Below are positions 38,909 through 49,368 of a stretch of DNA of 64,000 bases, in pieces. Origin of the DNA: Rhodopseudomonas sp. Its GTDB lineage: Bacteria > Pseudomonadota > Alphaproteobacteria > Rhizobiales > Xanthobacteraceae. Under the pieces are notes generated by a model. It ran no database searches and was not told the DNA's origin. It worked only from the letters and a program-made list of their open reading frames with translations. A program made the position numbers and the translations under genes. The DNA lies in the NCBI GenBank assembly GCA_016124795.1, contig WGNB01000027.1, forward strand, positions 34,613-98,612. The letters run 5' to 3'. Every line of letters starts with the position of its first letter. Position 1 is the stretch's first letter.

Positions 38909-39811
38909 CTACTTACCGAATAGATTGGTGATAATCTGGGTGAGCCATTGCCGGCCGCCGTCGGCTTCGAGGCGCTTGTGCCAGTGAATTTGCAACGGAA
39001 TGCGCGGGAAATCGAGTGGCGGATCGATCAATCGGATCGGCGAGCTGCCGGCAAAGAAGTTCGCTAGCGCGGAAGGGACCGTCGCGATCAAGTCTGTCTT
39101 GGCGCAAATCAAGATAGGGGCCAGGAAGTCGGTGACCTCAAGCGCGACCTGGCGCTCCAGGTTTCGGCGGCCGAGCGTGCGGGCGATGATCTCGTCGCCG
39201 CCGCTGACCGACGAAATCGTAATATGTTCCAGCTTGAGATATGTCTTAAGCGACAACCGCTTGGCGATCGCGGGGTGGTTCTTGCGCGCGACGCATAACC
39301 ATTTGTCCTGCATCAGGTCCTGCCGGATCATGTCTCTATTCAAGCGGGGCCAAACGCCGACCGCGAGGTCGATTTCGCCTTTCTCAAAATTCTTAAGATG
39401 CTCGGACGGGTCGGCTTTTGCCATGACCAAGCGGATTTTGGGCGCTTTTCGTCTGATCGTTTCGGATATCGCCGGTAAGAATAAGGTTTGTCCGATCTCG
39501 GATAGCAAAAGCGTGAAGGTGCGGTCGGAGGTTTCCGGATTGAATTTCTCGGTGGCGAGCAAGGCCTGACGCAGCGCGCCTAGCCCCTGCCGCACCGGCT
39601 CGGAGAGCTCGACCGCCCGCTTGGTCGGAATCATTCCGCCGCGCGTGCGGATGAAAAGTTGATCCTTGGTTGCGTCGCGTAAGCGGCTCAAGGCGCCGCT
39701 GACGGCGGGCTGCGACAGGTGTAGCTGCTTGGCCGCCTTGCTGACATTTCGCTCGCGGAACACGGCGTCGAACACGATCAGCAAATTCAAGTCAGTTCGC
39801 GCTATATCCAT
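38909..39811 (-). CDS. LysR family transcriptional regulator
   Basis: MDIARTDLNLLIVFDAVFRERNVSKAAKQLHLSQPAVSGALSRLRDATKDQLFIR. Confidence 0.93.
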   Translation of the reverse strand: MDIARTDLNLLIVFDAVFRERNVSKAAKQLHLSQPAVSGALSRLRDATKDQLFIRTRGGMIPTKRAVELSEPVRQGLGALRQALLATEKFNPETSDRTFTLLLSEIGQTLFLPAISETIRRKAPKIRLVMAKADPSEHLKNFEKGEIDLAVGVWPRLNRDMIRQDLMQDKWLCVARKNHPAIAKRLSLKTYLKLEHITISSVSGGDEIIARTLGRRNLERQVALEVTDFLAPILICAKTDLIATVPSALANFFAGSSPIRLIDPPLDFPRIPLQIHWHKRLEADGGRQWLTQIITNLFGK

Positions 39812-39925
39812 AATTCCGATAATACTCCAAAAGAAAGTCAATTTGACAGATAATACATATATTTGCAACGTCCCGCAGCCAGCTCATTCGGCGCCGAGCG
39901 AAGACTGGCGACAGGGAGGATAACA

Positions 39926-40927
39926 ATGAAAAACGTCGCACTTGCACTCGCGTGCGCCATGGCGTCGCTTGCATGCAGCGCCGCACTAGCGGCCGGGCCG
40001 CAGAAGCTGACATTTTCGGTTCATGAGCCGCCACAGGCGTTCGGGCCTGTTCAGGTCTATGGACCTTGGGCCAATGACATCAGCGCCGCATCACAAGGCA
40101 CGGTCAAAATTGAAATGCTGGCCGGTGGTCAGTTGGGGCCGGCCAAAGATCAGCTCGATCTCGTGCAGAACCGGGTCGCCGACATGGCGCTGGTTATCCC
40201 TGGTTTTACACCCGGCCGCTTCAAGGGCAACGACATCACCGAACTGCCGTTTCTTTGGCGCGACCCCAGCGAGGCCGGCATCGCGGTTGCGAAGCTGATC
40301 GCCGCTGGTCAGCTTAAATATCCTGGCGTCAAGGTGCTCGGTGTGGCGGTGACTGGTCCGTACCAGGTTCACAGTGACAAGAAAGTCGCCAGCCTGGGCG
40401 ATCTGCGCGGTCTGCGGATTCGCGCGTCGGGGCCGATCTCGGCCGCGGTGGCGAGCGCGCTTGGTGCGACGCCGGTCGGGCTGCCCGCGCCATCGGTGGC
40501 GGAGAATATCAGCCGCGGCGTGCTTGATGGCACCTTTCTGGATTGGGCGCTGCTCAAGGTGTTCCGGATTATCGATGCCACGCCCTATCACTTTGAATAT
40601 CCGCTCGGCGGAACGATTTCACTGATCGTCATGAACAAAGACGTCTGGGCGGCCTTGCCGGACAAGGCGAAAGCGGCATTCGACAAATATGGACCGGAAG
40701 ACTTTGCCGCACGTTGGGGCAAAGTGATCAAAGCCCAAGATAAGGCTGTGGCCGAGCAGGCCAAGGCTGACACCGGACAAACAATCGTCAATCCGGACAA
40801 GGCTGAAGTCGATCGCTGGACCAAAGCCCTGACGCCGGTGGTGAACGAGTGGTCTGGCAAATCGCCCGAAAACAAAGCGCTGTTAGGAGCGTTTCAACAG
40901 GCATTGGCAGCGGCGCACTCCAACTGA
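39926..40927 (+). CDS. TRAP transporter substrate-binding protein (DctP)
   Basis: Signal peptide MKNVALALACAMASLACSAALA; GGQLGPAKDQLDLVQNRVADMALV; LRGLRIRASGP; preceded by RBS-like GGGAGG. Confidence 0.9.
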   Translation: MKNVALALACAMASLACSAALAAGPQKLTFSVHEPPQAFGPVQVYGPWANDISAASQGTVKIEMLAGGQLGPAKDQLDLVQNRVADMALVIPGFTPGRFKGNDITELPFLWRDPSEAGIAVAKLIAAGQLKYPGVKVLGVAVTGPYQVHSDKKVASLGDLRGLRIRASGPISAAVASALGATPVGLPAPSVAENISRGVLDGTFLDWALLKVFRIIDATPYHFEYPLGGTISLIVMNKDVWAALPDKAKAAFDKYGPEDFAARWGKVIKAQDKAVAEQAKADTGQTIVNPDKAEVDRWTKALTPVVNEWSGKSPENKALLGAFQQALAAAHSN

Positions 40928-41023
40928 CGATGTCGTGGTGGCGCCGGTACAAAAATCGTCGGCGCCACGAACGGCATTCGGGCGTCCCATCGAAGACAAG
41001 CGTCACCCCTCAGGCATCGGTAA

Positions 41024-41581
41024 ATGAAGAACAAGAGCGACAGATTTCACGTTTGGGTCGGTCGATTGACGATGCTGCTTGGTGTTGTCGGGGTGCTTTG
41101 CCTATTTGCTGCGACCGGGTTGACGGTCACTAACGCCGTGCTGCGAAGCTTTTTCTCAAGCCCGATCACCGGCGCTTCTGAACTGGTCGAACTGGTCGGC
41201 TTGATCGCGGTTGTCTGCTTCATTCCGCTATCGCTTGAATCGAACCATCACCTCGAGATCGATTTCGTCGCCGGCTATTTCGGACGCAACGTCTATCGGC
41301 TGAGCGGCCTGTTCGGATCGCTTGTCACATTGTTGTTCCTGGCGATGATCGTGTGGCAGCTGTGGGACTACAGCATGCGAACCCTGACATCCGGCGATAC
41401 GACCTACTTCTTGGCGATTGCGACCTGGCCTTATTGGGTGGCGTCGACCGTCATCCTCGCCGTCGGTCTGCCGGTCCAGATCATCGCGATGCGTCGCAAT
41501 TGGACGCGGGAAAGCGCCGACCGCAGCACGCCTGATATGACCGAAATCTCCGAAGCGGACTTCGAGGACGTGCGGATATGA
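41024..41581 (+). CDS. TRAP transporter small permease (DctQ)
   Basis: 4-TM protein with FSSPITGASELVELVGLIAVVCFIPLSLE, upstream of DctM. Confidence 0.88.
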   Translation: MKNKSDRFHVWVGRLTMLLGVVGVLCLFAATGLTVTNAVLRSFFSSPITGASELVELVGLIAVVCFIPLSLESNHHLEIDFVAGYFGRNVYRLSGLFGSLVTLLFLAMIVWQLWDYSMRTLTSGDTTYFLAIATWPYWVASTVILAVGLPVQIIAMRRNWTRESADRSTPDMTEISEADFEDVRI

Positions 41582-42882
41582 GCGAACCTCTCGTCCTGAC
41601 GGCCCTCGGCTTCGCCGGTCTGTTCACGTTGATCGCAATGCGGGTCCCGATCGGCGTTGCGATGGGGATTACCGGATTTCTCGGCTTTGGCCTTCTGGTC
41701 GGCTTTGCCCCGGCAGCCTCGTTATTCGGGACCCAGTCTGCCTCCGTGTTCAGCAGCGCGGATCTGGCAGTCATTCCGTTGTTTCTATTGATGGGGTCGC
41801 TGGCCACGGTCAGCGGCCTGTCCGATGACACCTATCGTTTGATTTCCGCTTTCGTCGGCCATTGGCCCGGCGGGCTTGCCTGCGCCACCATCGGCGGCTG
41901 CGCCGGCTTCGGCGCAATATGCGGCTCGTCGCCGGCAACTGCCGCGACCATGGGGCAGATCTCGTTGCCGCAAATGTTGGACCGCGGCTACGCGCCCGGC
42001 TTGGCGGCGGGCACGATCGCGGCCGGCGGAACGCTCGGCATGCTCATCCCGCCTTCGATCGTGATGGTCCTATATGCCTTCCTGGCGCGGCAATTCGTGA
42101 TCGACATATTTGTCGCCGCATTGATTCCGGCGGTCATTGCCGTGGTGTTCCAGACGCTGGCCGTCCTAATTTATGTCCGACTGTGGCCGGACGCGGCGCC
42201 GACGGGAGCGCGCATGACATGGCGGGAACGGCGTCAGGTCGTCATGCACAGTTGGGGCGTCATGGTCATGGTCGGAGCGGTCGCCGGTGGCCTCTATTCC
42301 GGTGTCTTCACGGTCAATGAAGCGGCCGCCTTTGGCATGCTGGTCGCACTGTTGTTTGCAATTGGGCGACGCAAACTGAACTTGAACGGCTTTGCCAGGG
42401 TGGTGCGAGAGACCGCGGCCAATACGGCGATGATCTATGTCATCATCCTCGGCGCTTCGCTTTTCACGTATTTCATAACGGCGACCCGTCTCCCGGGTGC
42501 GTTGAGCGCCATCTTTGACGGCCTCGACTTGCCGCCGTTAATGGTCATCGCCGTATTGGTCTTGATGTATATCGTGCTCGGCTGTGTCTTCGATACGATC
42601 TCCAGCATGGTGATTACCTTGCCGTTCGTGCTGCCGGTGGTGCTCCATCTCGGCTACAGCCCGATCTGGTGGGGCATAGTTCTGATCATGGTCATCGAAC
42701 TCGGCATGATCACGCCGCCGATCGGCATCAACGTCTTCATCATTCACGGTCTCGACCGTCGAATACCGCTGACGACGATTTTCGCCGGCGTGACGCCATT
42801 CATCATCGCGGACCTGCTTCGGATCATCGTGGTGATCCTGTTCCCGATGTTGGCGCTGTGGCTGCCGTCGCTGCGACATTAA
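41578..42882 (+). CDS. TRAP transporter large permease (DctM)
   Basis: MRVPIGVAMGITGFLGF, FGAICGSSPATAATMGQISLPQMLDRGYAPGLAAGTIAAGGTLGMLIPPSI. Confidence 0.94.
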   Translation: MSEPLVLTALGFAGLFTLIAMRVPIGVAMGITGFLGFGLLVGFAPAASLFGTQSASVFSSADLAVIPLFLLMGSLATVSGLSDDTYRLISAFVGHWPGGLACATIGGCAGFGAICGSSPATAATMGQISLPQMLDRGYAPGLAAGTIAAGGTLGMLIPPSIVMVLYAFLARQFVIDIFVAALIPAVIAVVFQTLAVLIYVRLWPDAAPTGARMTWRERRQVVMHSWGVMVMVGAVAGGLYSGVFTVNEAAAFGMLVALLFAIGRRKLNLNGFARVVRETAANTAMIYVIILGASLFTYFITATRLPGALSAIFDGLDLPPLMVIAVLVLMYIVLGCVFDTISSMVITLPFVLPVVLHLGYSPIWWGIVLIMVIELGMITPPIGINVFIIHGLDRRIPLTTIFAGVTPFIIADLLRIIVVILFPMLALWLPSLRH

Positions 42883-42944
42883 CCGGAATCGCGCGCGTTT
42901 GCGCAATGGCAATTGGTTATCGGATCAACGTGAAAGGAAGAGAT

Positions 42945-43757
42945 ATGACGAAAATTGAGACGGTCACAGTAGAACGCGAGGGAAAAGTCGCCATCGTAAC
43001 CTTGAACCGGCCAAACAAGCGCAATGCAATGAGTCCGCAGCTTCATCTCGATATGACGCAGGTCCTCGACGAATTGAGGGACGACGATACGATCAATGTC
43101 GTGGTCATCACCGGCGCCGGCCAGGCGTTCTGTGCCGGCATGGATCTCAAGGAGTTCTTTATCAAGAATCGCGACGATGGCGCGATGTTTGAAAAGGCCT
43201 TCCGCGCGTCGGTCGAATGGCGGGGTAGGACGTTGCGTTACTATCCGAAGGTCACGATCGCGATGATCAATGGCGACTGCTTTGGCGGTGCGTTTTCGAT
43301 CGTTGAAGGTTGCGACCTTGCCGTTGCCGCAAATGAAGCGCGGATTGGTCTTTCCGAAATCAATTTCAAGATCTTCCCCGGCGGTTCGGTGAGTAAGTCG
43401 CTGGCGAACCTGCTGAGCCCGCGGGACGCGCTGTTTTACGGATTGACCGGCCGTCCCTTCGACGGTGTCGAAGCTGCCCGCATCGGCCTCGTCAATTATG
43501 CGACTCCGGCTGAAGGGCTTCGCGCCAACGTGCTGGCGCTGGCGAAGGAAATCGCCGCTAAGGACGGTGCCGCGCTGCGCGCGACCAAGGACGGTTACCG
43601 GTTCTCGCTCGAAATGAGCTGGGAAGCCTCGATGGATTATACCCTGGCCAAGCAGGACCAGCTTACCATGCGGCAGGGCGGCGCATGGCAGGATCAAGGT
43701 ATCGGTGGCTTCCTCGACAAGAAGTACAAGCCGGGCCTGAGCGCCTTGGAAGGCTAG
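42945..43757 (+). CDS. Enoyl-CoA hydratase/isomerase family, hydroxycinnamoyl-CoA hydratase-lyase-like
   Basis: VTLNRPNKRNAMSPQLHLDM, GAGQAFCAGMDLKEFF, MINGDCFGGAFSIVEGCDLAVAANEARIGLSEINFKI, MDYTLAKQDQ resemble feruloyl-CoA hydratase-lyases. Confidence 0.82.
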   Translation: MTKIETVTVEREGKVAIVTLNRPNKRNAMSPQLHLDMTQVLDELRDDDTINVVVITGAGQAFCAGMDLKEFFIKNRDDGAMFEKAFRASVEWRGRTLRYYPKVTIAMINGDCFGGAFSIVEGCDLAVAANEARIGLSEINFKIFPGGSVSKSLANLLSPRDALFYGLTGRPFDGVEAARIGLVNYATPAEGLRANVLALAKEIAAKDGAALRATKDGYRFSLEMSWEASMDYTLAKQDQLTMRQGGAWQDQGIGGFLDKKYKPGLSALEG

Positions 43758-43867
43758 GCCCGCACGGGAAGTGGCGGCGGCGGCCATGCCTTCGGCTTGA
43801 TCGAAGGTTTGGCGCGCCGTCGCGACGGGCGCGATCTCGGATTTGCGATATGCGAGTGTGATCGGAC

Positions 43868-44332
43868 ATGAATTCCACCGCTGCGGCGTCGTTCGAAGGC
43901 CTTGATGTTGGCATGCAATGGTGCAGTCCGGGGCGCACCCTGATGGAGGCGGAGTTGGCGTTGTCGAGCATGACGAGTGCCGATTGGCACCCCATCCATG
44001 TCGATGCTCGCTTCGCATCCGGCACGACGCTCGGGCAGCGCGTTTTTCACGGAACCTACGGCATTCACATTGCCCTTGGCATGGCAACACACTTGCCGGA
44101 ATTGGGAAGCGCGGTGATTGGCGCCCTGGGGCTGAACGATTGGCGATTCCGCACGCCGCTATTCGTCAACGATACCGTGCATGTGACGGTCGAATTGATC
44201 AGCAAGCGTGCGACCGGCGACGGGCTGCGCGGGGTTCTTGAGCGGCGTATCCGGTTGCTGAAAGATGACGGCCAAATAGCACAAGAAGGTGTCCTGGCCA
44301 CGCTGGTGCATCGTGCAAAGGAAAAGTCATGA
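43868..44332 (+). CDS. MaoC family (hotdog) dehydratase
   Basis: SADWHPIHVDARFASGTTLGQRVFHGTYGIHIALGM. Confidence 0.88.
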   Translation: MNSTAAASFEGLDVGMQWCSPGRTLMEAELALSSMTSADWHPIHVDARFASGTTLGQRVFHGTYGIHIALGMATHLPELGSAVIGALGLNDWRFRTPLFVNDTVHVTVELISKRATGDGLRGVLERRIRLLKDDGQIAQEGVLATLVHRAKEKS

Positions 44333-45885
44333 TTCTCGGTGAAATCTTCCTGCGCAATGAGCGGTGCTTTCACAACCATCCCGCCGTCGAGTTCGAGGGG
44401 CGTAGCGTTACGCATGGCGAATTGGCGCAACGCATTCGCCGGCTGGCCAATGCCCTGATGATGCGCGGATTGGTTCGTGGCGACCGTATCGGCGTGTTGT
44501 CACGCAATTGCGTCGAATATCTGGAAATCTATGGCGCCGCGGCGCTGACCGGCTTTGTCTGCATGGGCATCAATTATCGTCTGTCGGCGGCCGAGCAGGC
44601 CGATATATTGGTGGACGGCGAGCCGGCTGTCCTGGTGTTCGAGGATTTTTATACCGAACGGGTCGATGAATTACGGCGGCGTTTGCCGGCAAACCAGATT
44701 TATGTCGCGATCGGCAAAACGCCGGATTGGGCGTTGAATTATGAAACGCTGTTATCGGAGGGGAGCGACATCATGCCCCGTCAAATAGCAGCGGACGATG
44801 ACACCTTTATGTTCGTTTATACAAGCGGGACGACCGGCAAGCCGAAAGGCGCCATGCTCGGCAATGCCGCGCAACTGGAGCAGGCGCGCGAGCAGGGGCT
44901 GATGCTGTCGGCTCAGCAAACCGATCGCAAGCTCATCGTCATGCCCTTTTACCATATCGGTGGCCCGACACATGTCTTCACCTATTTGATGGTGGGGGCG
45001 ACGATCGTGCTGCATCGGTCGTTCGATGCTCAGGCGATCTTGCGCAGCTTTTCCGAATTTCGCGTCACCGTAACTCATCTGGCGCCGACGATGATCGAGA
45101 TGTTGCTGGAAGCCCTGGATAAAGCGCCTTGCGACGTCTCGAGTCTGCATACCATTTGTTATGCTTCGTCGCCGATGTCGGTTGCGTTATCACGCCGCGC
45201 GCGCAAAGCCTTCGGGCCGATCTTTGTTCAGATCTATGGTCTGACCGAGTGCGGTTTGGGTTCCATCCTGCTCAAACATCAGCATGTCGTCGACGGGCCG
45301 CCGCAGGCGGTTAAGCGGCTGGCGTCCGCCGGTCAGCCTTATCTCACTTCCCGCATGAGGATCGTGGGACCCGACGGCGTCGAATGCGCGATCGGCGAGG
45401 TAGGCGATGTCTGCATTCGATCGCCGGCGGTGATGCAGGGCTATTGGCGTCGGCCCGAAGCGACCGCGGCCGCTTTGGAGGATGGCGAGCTGCGCACCGG
45501 CGATATGGGATACTTCGACGACGAGGGGTTCCTCTTTATCGTCGATCGCAAGAAGGACATGATTATCTCGGGCGGAGAGAATATTTACTCTCGCGAGGTC
45601 GAAGAGGCGCTGCTGCTGCATCCGGCGATTGTCGAGTGCGCCGTGGTCGGGGTCCCCGATCCGCGTTGGGGCGAATCCGTGATGGCGGTCGTCGTCGTGC
45701 GCAATGGCGGTGCAATGACGCTGGAGCAGGTTCAGGAACACTGCGTCGGTATGATCGCCAGCTACAAGAAGCCGCGTTACCTGAGCGTGGTCGATGCATT
45801 GCCGCGCGTGGCGAGCACTAACAAGATTGACAAGAAGGCCTTGCGGGAGCCGCATTGGCGCGCGCATCACGCGGAGCCGGTTTGA
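44329..45885 (+). CDS. Class I adenylate-forming acyl-CoA ligase
   Basis: FVYTSGTTGKPKGAML, YGLTECG, RTGDMGYFDDEGFLFIVDRKKDMIISGGENIYSREVEEAL. Confidence 0.93.
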   Translation: MILGEIFLRNERCFHNHPAVEFEGRSVTHGELAQRIRRLANALMMRGLVRGDRIGVLSRNCVEYLEIYGAAALTGFVCMGINYRLSAAEQADILVDGEPAVLVFEDFYTERVDELRRRLPANQIYVAIGKTPDWALNYETLLSEGSDIMPRQIAADDDTFMFVYTSGTTGKPKGAMLGNAAQLEQAREQGLMLSAQQTDRKLIVMPFYHIGGPTHVFTYLMVGATIVLHRSFDAQAILRSFSEFRVTVTHLAPTMIEMLLEALDKAPCDVSSLHTICYASSPMSVALSRRARKAFGPIFVQIYGLTECGLGSILLKHQHVVDGPPQAVKRLASAGQPYLTSRMRIVGPDGVECAIGEVGDVCIRSPAVMQGYWRRPEATAAALEDGELRTGDMGYFDDEGFLFIVDRKKDMIISGGENIYSREVEEALLLHPAIVECAVVGVPDPRWGESVMAVVVVRNGGAMTLEQVQEHCVGMIASYKKPRYLSVVDALPRVASTNKIDKKALREPHWRAHHAEPV

Positions 45886-46375
45886 CGGTTTTCGGCTGCG
45901 ATCGACCTCTCGATCATCCTTGACAGGGCGGTCGCCACTTATCGATTGCGCGGCAGCCAATGCTCCGGTTTGGACCGTCGCTCATGGGCAAGTGTCGTGA
46001 GTAGCCGGCCAGGCGGACCCTGGTCGTGAAACGACAAGCCAATGCCGCTGTGTTGCCCGCCGTCGTTCGGTCGATCCTCTGCCCGTTGTGTGCCTTCGGT
46101 CCGCGGCCGCTGATTTGTCATGGCCATCAGGCCGCCGATCGCTTCGTCTCGCGCTTCCTCCCTCATTGTCTTCTTCCTCTACAGCGCTGCTTTCGCATCG
46201 TTCGTGCCGGCGTGGCCGGCCGCAGAAATATTCGTCAAGGCGATAATTGAAATAAGTAATAGAGATTTGACAAATACTAGCGGCGGCTCATTGTGTCGCA
46301 AAAGAATGAAGGGGAAACGCGCATGGTTGCCGTCGGGGTATCGCCGACCGGATCGCGCGACGGGTGCGCGGTGAA

Positions 46376-47569
46376 ATGACGTCGTCGACTGAAACGAAAT
46401 CATTATCGACGCCGTCATGTGAAACGCAGCCTGCAATGACGGTGCAAGAGCTCGATGAGTTTCGGCGCAGTCTGCGCCGTTTCATCGAACGCGAGGTGAT
46501 GCCGTTCGAGCGGCGCCCGATGGATTTGGCGGCGCGCGAGAATATCCAGCATAAGGCGAGAGCGGCGGGTTTCTGGTTGCTTGACGTTCCCGAGTCGCTC
46601 GGTGGTCAGGGGCTTGGGCTTGCTGGCATGGCGGTGTTTTGGCACGAGATCTCGCGGACCACCGTGGTGCCGTCGCGGGATCATTCGCTGTTCGGTCCCG
46701 TCACAGGGCCGATCCTTCAATCTCTGACCGGCGACCTGAAGCAACGCTATCTCGACCCGGTATTGGCCGGTGAGAAGGTTGCCTGTTTCGCGCAAACCGA
46801 ACCGGATGCGGGGTCGGATCCGGCTTCGATGCGGACCCGGGCCGAGCGCAAGGGGGGCCGCTATGTTCTCAACGGCGTTAAACGGTTCATCACGCACGCC
46901 GACAAGGCCGATTTCGCGCAGGTCATGGCGGTCACCGACGCGACGCAAGGCGCGCGAGGCGGCATTTCGTGCTTTCTCGTCGATATGGATACGCCAGGGG
47001 TTCGGATATCGGCGAAACATCAAACCATGATGGGCGATGCGCCTTGTGAGATCGTGTTTGAGGACGCCGAGGTCCCGGCTGGAAACATGGTCGGGAAGGA
47101 GGGCGGTGGCTTCGCGTTGGCGCAACGGTGGCTCGCTGAAGGCCGCATTCGGCATGGCGCGCGTGCTTGCGGCGTCGCCGAGCGGTGTCTTGATCTGGCG
47201 TTGGATTACACCCAGCAGCGTAAAACCTTCGGCGAGACGCTATCCGAGCGACAGGGCGTGCAATGGATGCTGGCCGATTGTTTCACCGAGTTGCATGCCG
47301 CAAAGCTGATGGTGCGCGACGCCGCGACCAAACTCGAAGCTGGCGCGGATGCTCGCGCCGAAACCTTCATGGTCAAGATTTTTGGAGACGAAATGGGGTT
47401 TCGCGTCGCGGACCGATGTCTGCAATTGCATGGCGGCATCGGATTAACAAATGAATTGCCGATCGAGAAGTTCTGGCGCGATCAACGCAGTTTCATGATT
47501 ACCGAAGGTCCAACCGAGGTGCTGCGGACAGCGTTGGCGAAACTCATTCTGCGCGGAGCGGTGTCATGA
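46376..47569 (+). CDS. Acyl-CoA dehydrogenase
   Basis: ACFAQTEPDAGSDPASMRT, RHGARACGVAERCLDLALDYTQQRKTFGETLSERQGVQWMLAD, LQLHGGIGLTNELPIEKFWRDQRSFMITEGPTEVLR. Confidence 0.92.
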   Translation: MTSSTETKSLSTPSCETQPAMTVQELDEFRRSLRRFIEREVMPFERRPMDLAARENIQHKARAAGFWLLDVPESLGGQGLGLAGMAVFWHEISRTTVVPSRDHSLFGPVTGPILQSLTGDLKQRYLDPVLAGEKVACFAQTEPDAGSDPASMRTRAERKGGRYVLNGVKRFITHADKADFAQVMAVTDATQGARGGISCFLVDMDTPGVRISAKHQTMMGDAPCEIVFEDAEVPAGNMVGKEGGGFALAQRWLAEGRIRHGARACGVAERCLDLALDYTQQRKTFGETLSERQGVQWMLADCFTELHAAKLMVRDAATKLEAGADARAETFMVKIFGDEMGFRVADRCLQLHGGIGLTNELPIEKFWRDQRSFMITEGPTEVLRTALAKLILRGAVS

Positions 47570-48342
47570 GGAAACCCGGCAAGCCCCTGAAATCGGAGAT
47601 GGGGTGGAGCAGCGTGGACCGGATTGTCGTGCGCGGGCATGACTTGCCGGCGGAGCTGATCGGACATGTCGATCTCGGCACGATGGCGTTTCTCGAAATC
47701 GTCGGTCGGCTGCCGTCGCCGCAAGAGGCCGAAACCTTCAACGCGCTTCTGGTCACCTTGGTGGAGCATGGCATGACGCCGCAGGCGATGACGAGCCGTC
47801 TCGTCCATTTAGCCGCGCCGGAAGCTCTGCAGGCCGCGGTGGCGGCCGGTCTTTGCGGCGTCGGCAGTGTGTTTGCGGGCGGGTCGGAATTGACCGCAAA
47901 GATGCTGCAGGAAGCGCTTCAGGGCCAGCCCGACGGCCTGGATATTGAATCGACGGCGGCTGGCATTGTGGAAGCCTATGTCGCGCGTAAGGCGGCCATT
48001 CCGGGCATCGGTCATCCTTTGCATAAGCCGATCGATCCCCGGACGCCTGTCTTATTCGCGATTGCGCAACGCAATGGCTTTCGGGGCCGGTACGTCGCCT
48101 TGCTGGAATCGATCAGTGCCAGCGCGGAACGCCGCCTCAATCGTTCGCTGCCGATCAATGCGACCGGAGCGATCGGCGCCATCCTGTGCGAGCTCGGCTT
48201 TCCCTGGCGCATTTGTCGCGGTGTTGCCGCTATTTCACGTGCCGTCGGTCTTGTCGGTCATCTTGCCGAGGAGATGCGCAATCCACTGGCGCGCGAGATT
48301 TGGGAGCGCGCAGAAGCTGAAGTCTTCGATAATAAAGAGTGA
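47566..48342 (+). CDS. Citryl-CoA lyase-like / citrate-synthase-fold protein
   Basis: AAVAAGLCGVGSVFAGGSELTAKMLQEAL, IPGIGHPLHKPIDPRTPVLFAIA, LPINATGAIGAILCELGFPWRICRGVAAISRAVGLVGHLAEE. Confidence 0.82.
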   Translation: MRKPGKPLKSEMGWSSVDRIVVRGHDLPAELIGHVDLGTMAFLEIVGRLPSPQEAETFNALLVTLVEHGMTPQAMTSRLVHLAAPEALQAAVAAGLCGVGSVFAGGSELTAKMLQEALQGQPDGLDIESTAAGIVEAYVARKAAIPGIGHPLHKPIDPRTPVLFAIAQRNGFRGRYVALLESISASAERRLNRSLPINATGAIGAILCELGFPWRICRGVAAISRAVGLVGHLAEEMRNPLAREIWERAEAEVFDNKE

Positions 48343-48378
48343 GCTGTTCAGGCTCGGACAAAAAAGCGGGAGGATACA

Positions 48379-49344
48379 ATGAAATTGGGGAAACTGATTC
48401 TGGGACTGTGCCTGGCGCTATGCGCGACCGTGGTCCATGCCGAAACCTGGCCGAGCCGTCCGATTCATTGGATCGTGCCTTATCCGCCGGGCGGTGGCAC
48501 CGATCTCATGGCCCGCGTGATTGGCGTGCATCTCGAGAAGTTGTTGGGCCAATCCGTCGTAATCGACAACAAGCCGGGCGGATCGACCGTCGTCGGGACG
48601 GCGGCGTTAACGCACGCGGAGCCGGATGGTTATACGGTCGGCATGGTGTTCGATTCCCTGGCGATCAATCCGGTACTCGGACTGCAGACCCCTTATAATC
48701 CGAAGACGGACATCGCGCCGGTGATCAAATTGGCGACCGTGCCGCTCGTTTTCGTGGCTAATACCGCGCAAGTTCCGATGAAGACCTTGCCTGAGGTCGT
48801 GGCATATTCAAAGAGCCATCCGCAGTGGTTCACATTCGGCTCGCTGGGTCCCGGCAGCCCACATGAAATCGGCTTTCTTTGGTTCAAGCATTTGTCAGGC
48901 ATGGACGCTCTGGTGGTGCCGTATCGGGGCGTGGCGCCGGCCTTGCAGGCGGTTGTCGCTGGCCAGATCAAGGGCATGTTCATCGGTGTGGCGGTGGCCG
49001 ACGGCTATATCAAAAAAGGGATATTGCACACCTTGGCGGTGACCAGCTCAAAACGGTTGGCGTCGGCGCCCGACGTGCCAACGATCGCCGAGCTGGGATA
49101 TCCGGATTACGATTACTCGACCTTCTATGGCCTCGCCGCGCCCAAGGGTACGCCGCCGCAAATTGTCGAACGTCTTAATCAGGCGATCAACCAGGTTCTG
49201 AAAATGCCGGACGTGAAAGAACGACTCGGTACGACCGGTGCCGTTCTCGCCGGCGGGACGTCTCAGGAGTTCGGTGCCTTCCTTGCCGCGAACTTCGGCA
49301 AATTTCAGAAAATCATGGCGCTTTCTGCGGTTAAAGCGAATTAG
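48379..49344 (+). CDS. Tripartite tricarboxylate transporter substrate-binding protein (TctC/Bug)
   Basis: ETWPSRPIHWIVPYPPGGGTDLMARVIGVHLEKLLGQSVVIDNKPGG. Confidence 0.94.
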   Translation: MKLGKLILGLCLALCATVVHAETWPSRPIHWIVPYPPGGGTDLMARVIGVHLEKLLGQSVVIDNKPGGSTVVGTAALTHAEPDGYTVGMVFDSLAINPVLGLQTPYNPKTDIAPVIKLATVPLVFVANTAQVPMKTLPEVVAYSKSHPQWFTFGSLGPGSPHEIGFLWFKHLSGMDALVVPYRGVAPALQAVVAGQIKGMFIGVAVADGYIKKGILHTLAVTSSKRLASAPDVPTIAELGYPDYDYSTFYGLAAPKGTPPQIVERLNQAINQVLKMPDVKERLGTTGAVLAGGTSQEFGAFLAANFGKFQKIMALSAVKAN

Positions 49345-49368
49345 CGTCAAACAGGGCAGGATCTCATC

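Noticed and set aside
39843-39848. TTGACA in the LysR/TRAP divergent region as a sigma-70 -35 box
   Set aside because: No well spaced -10 hexamer downstream; not strong enough to report as a promoter.
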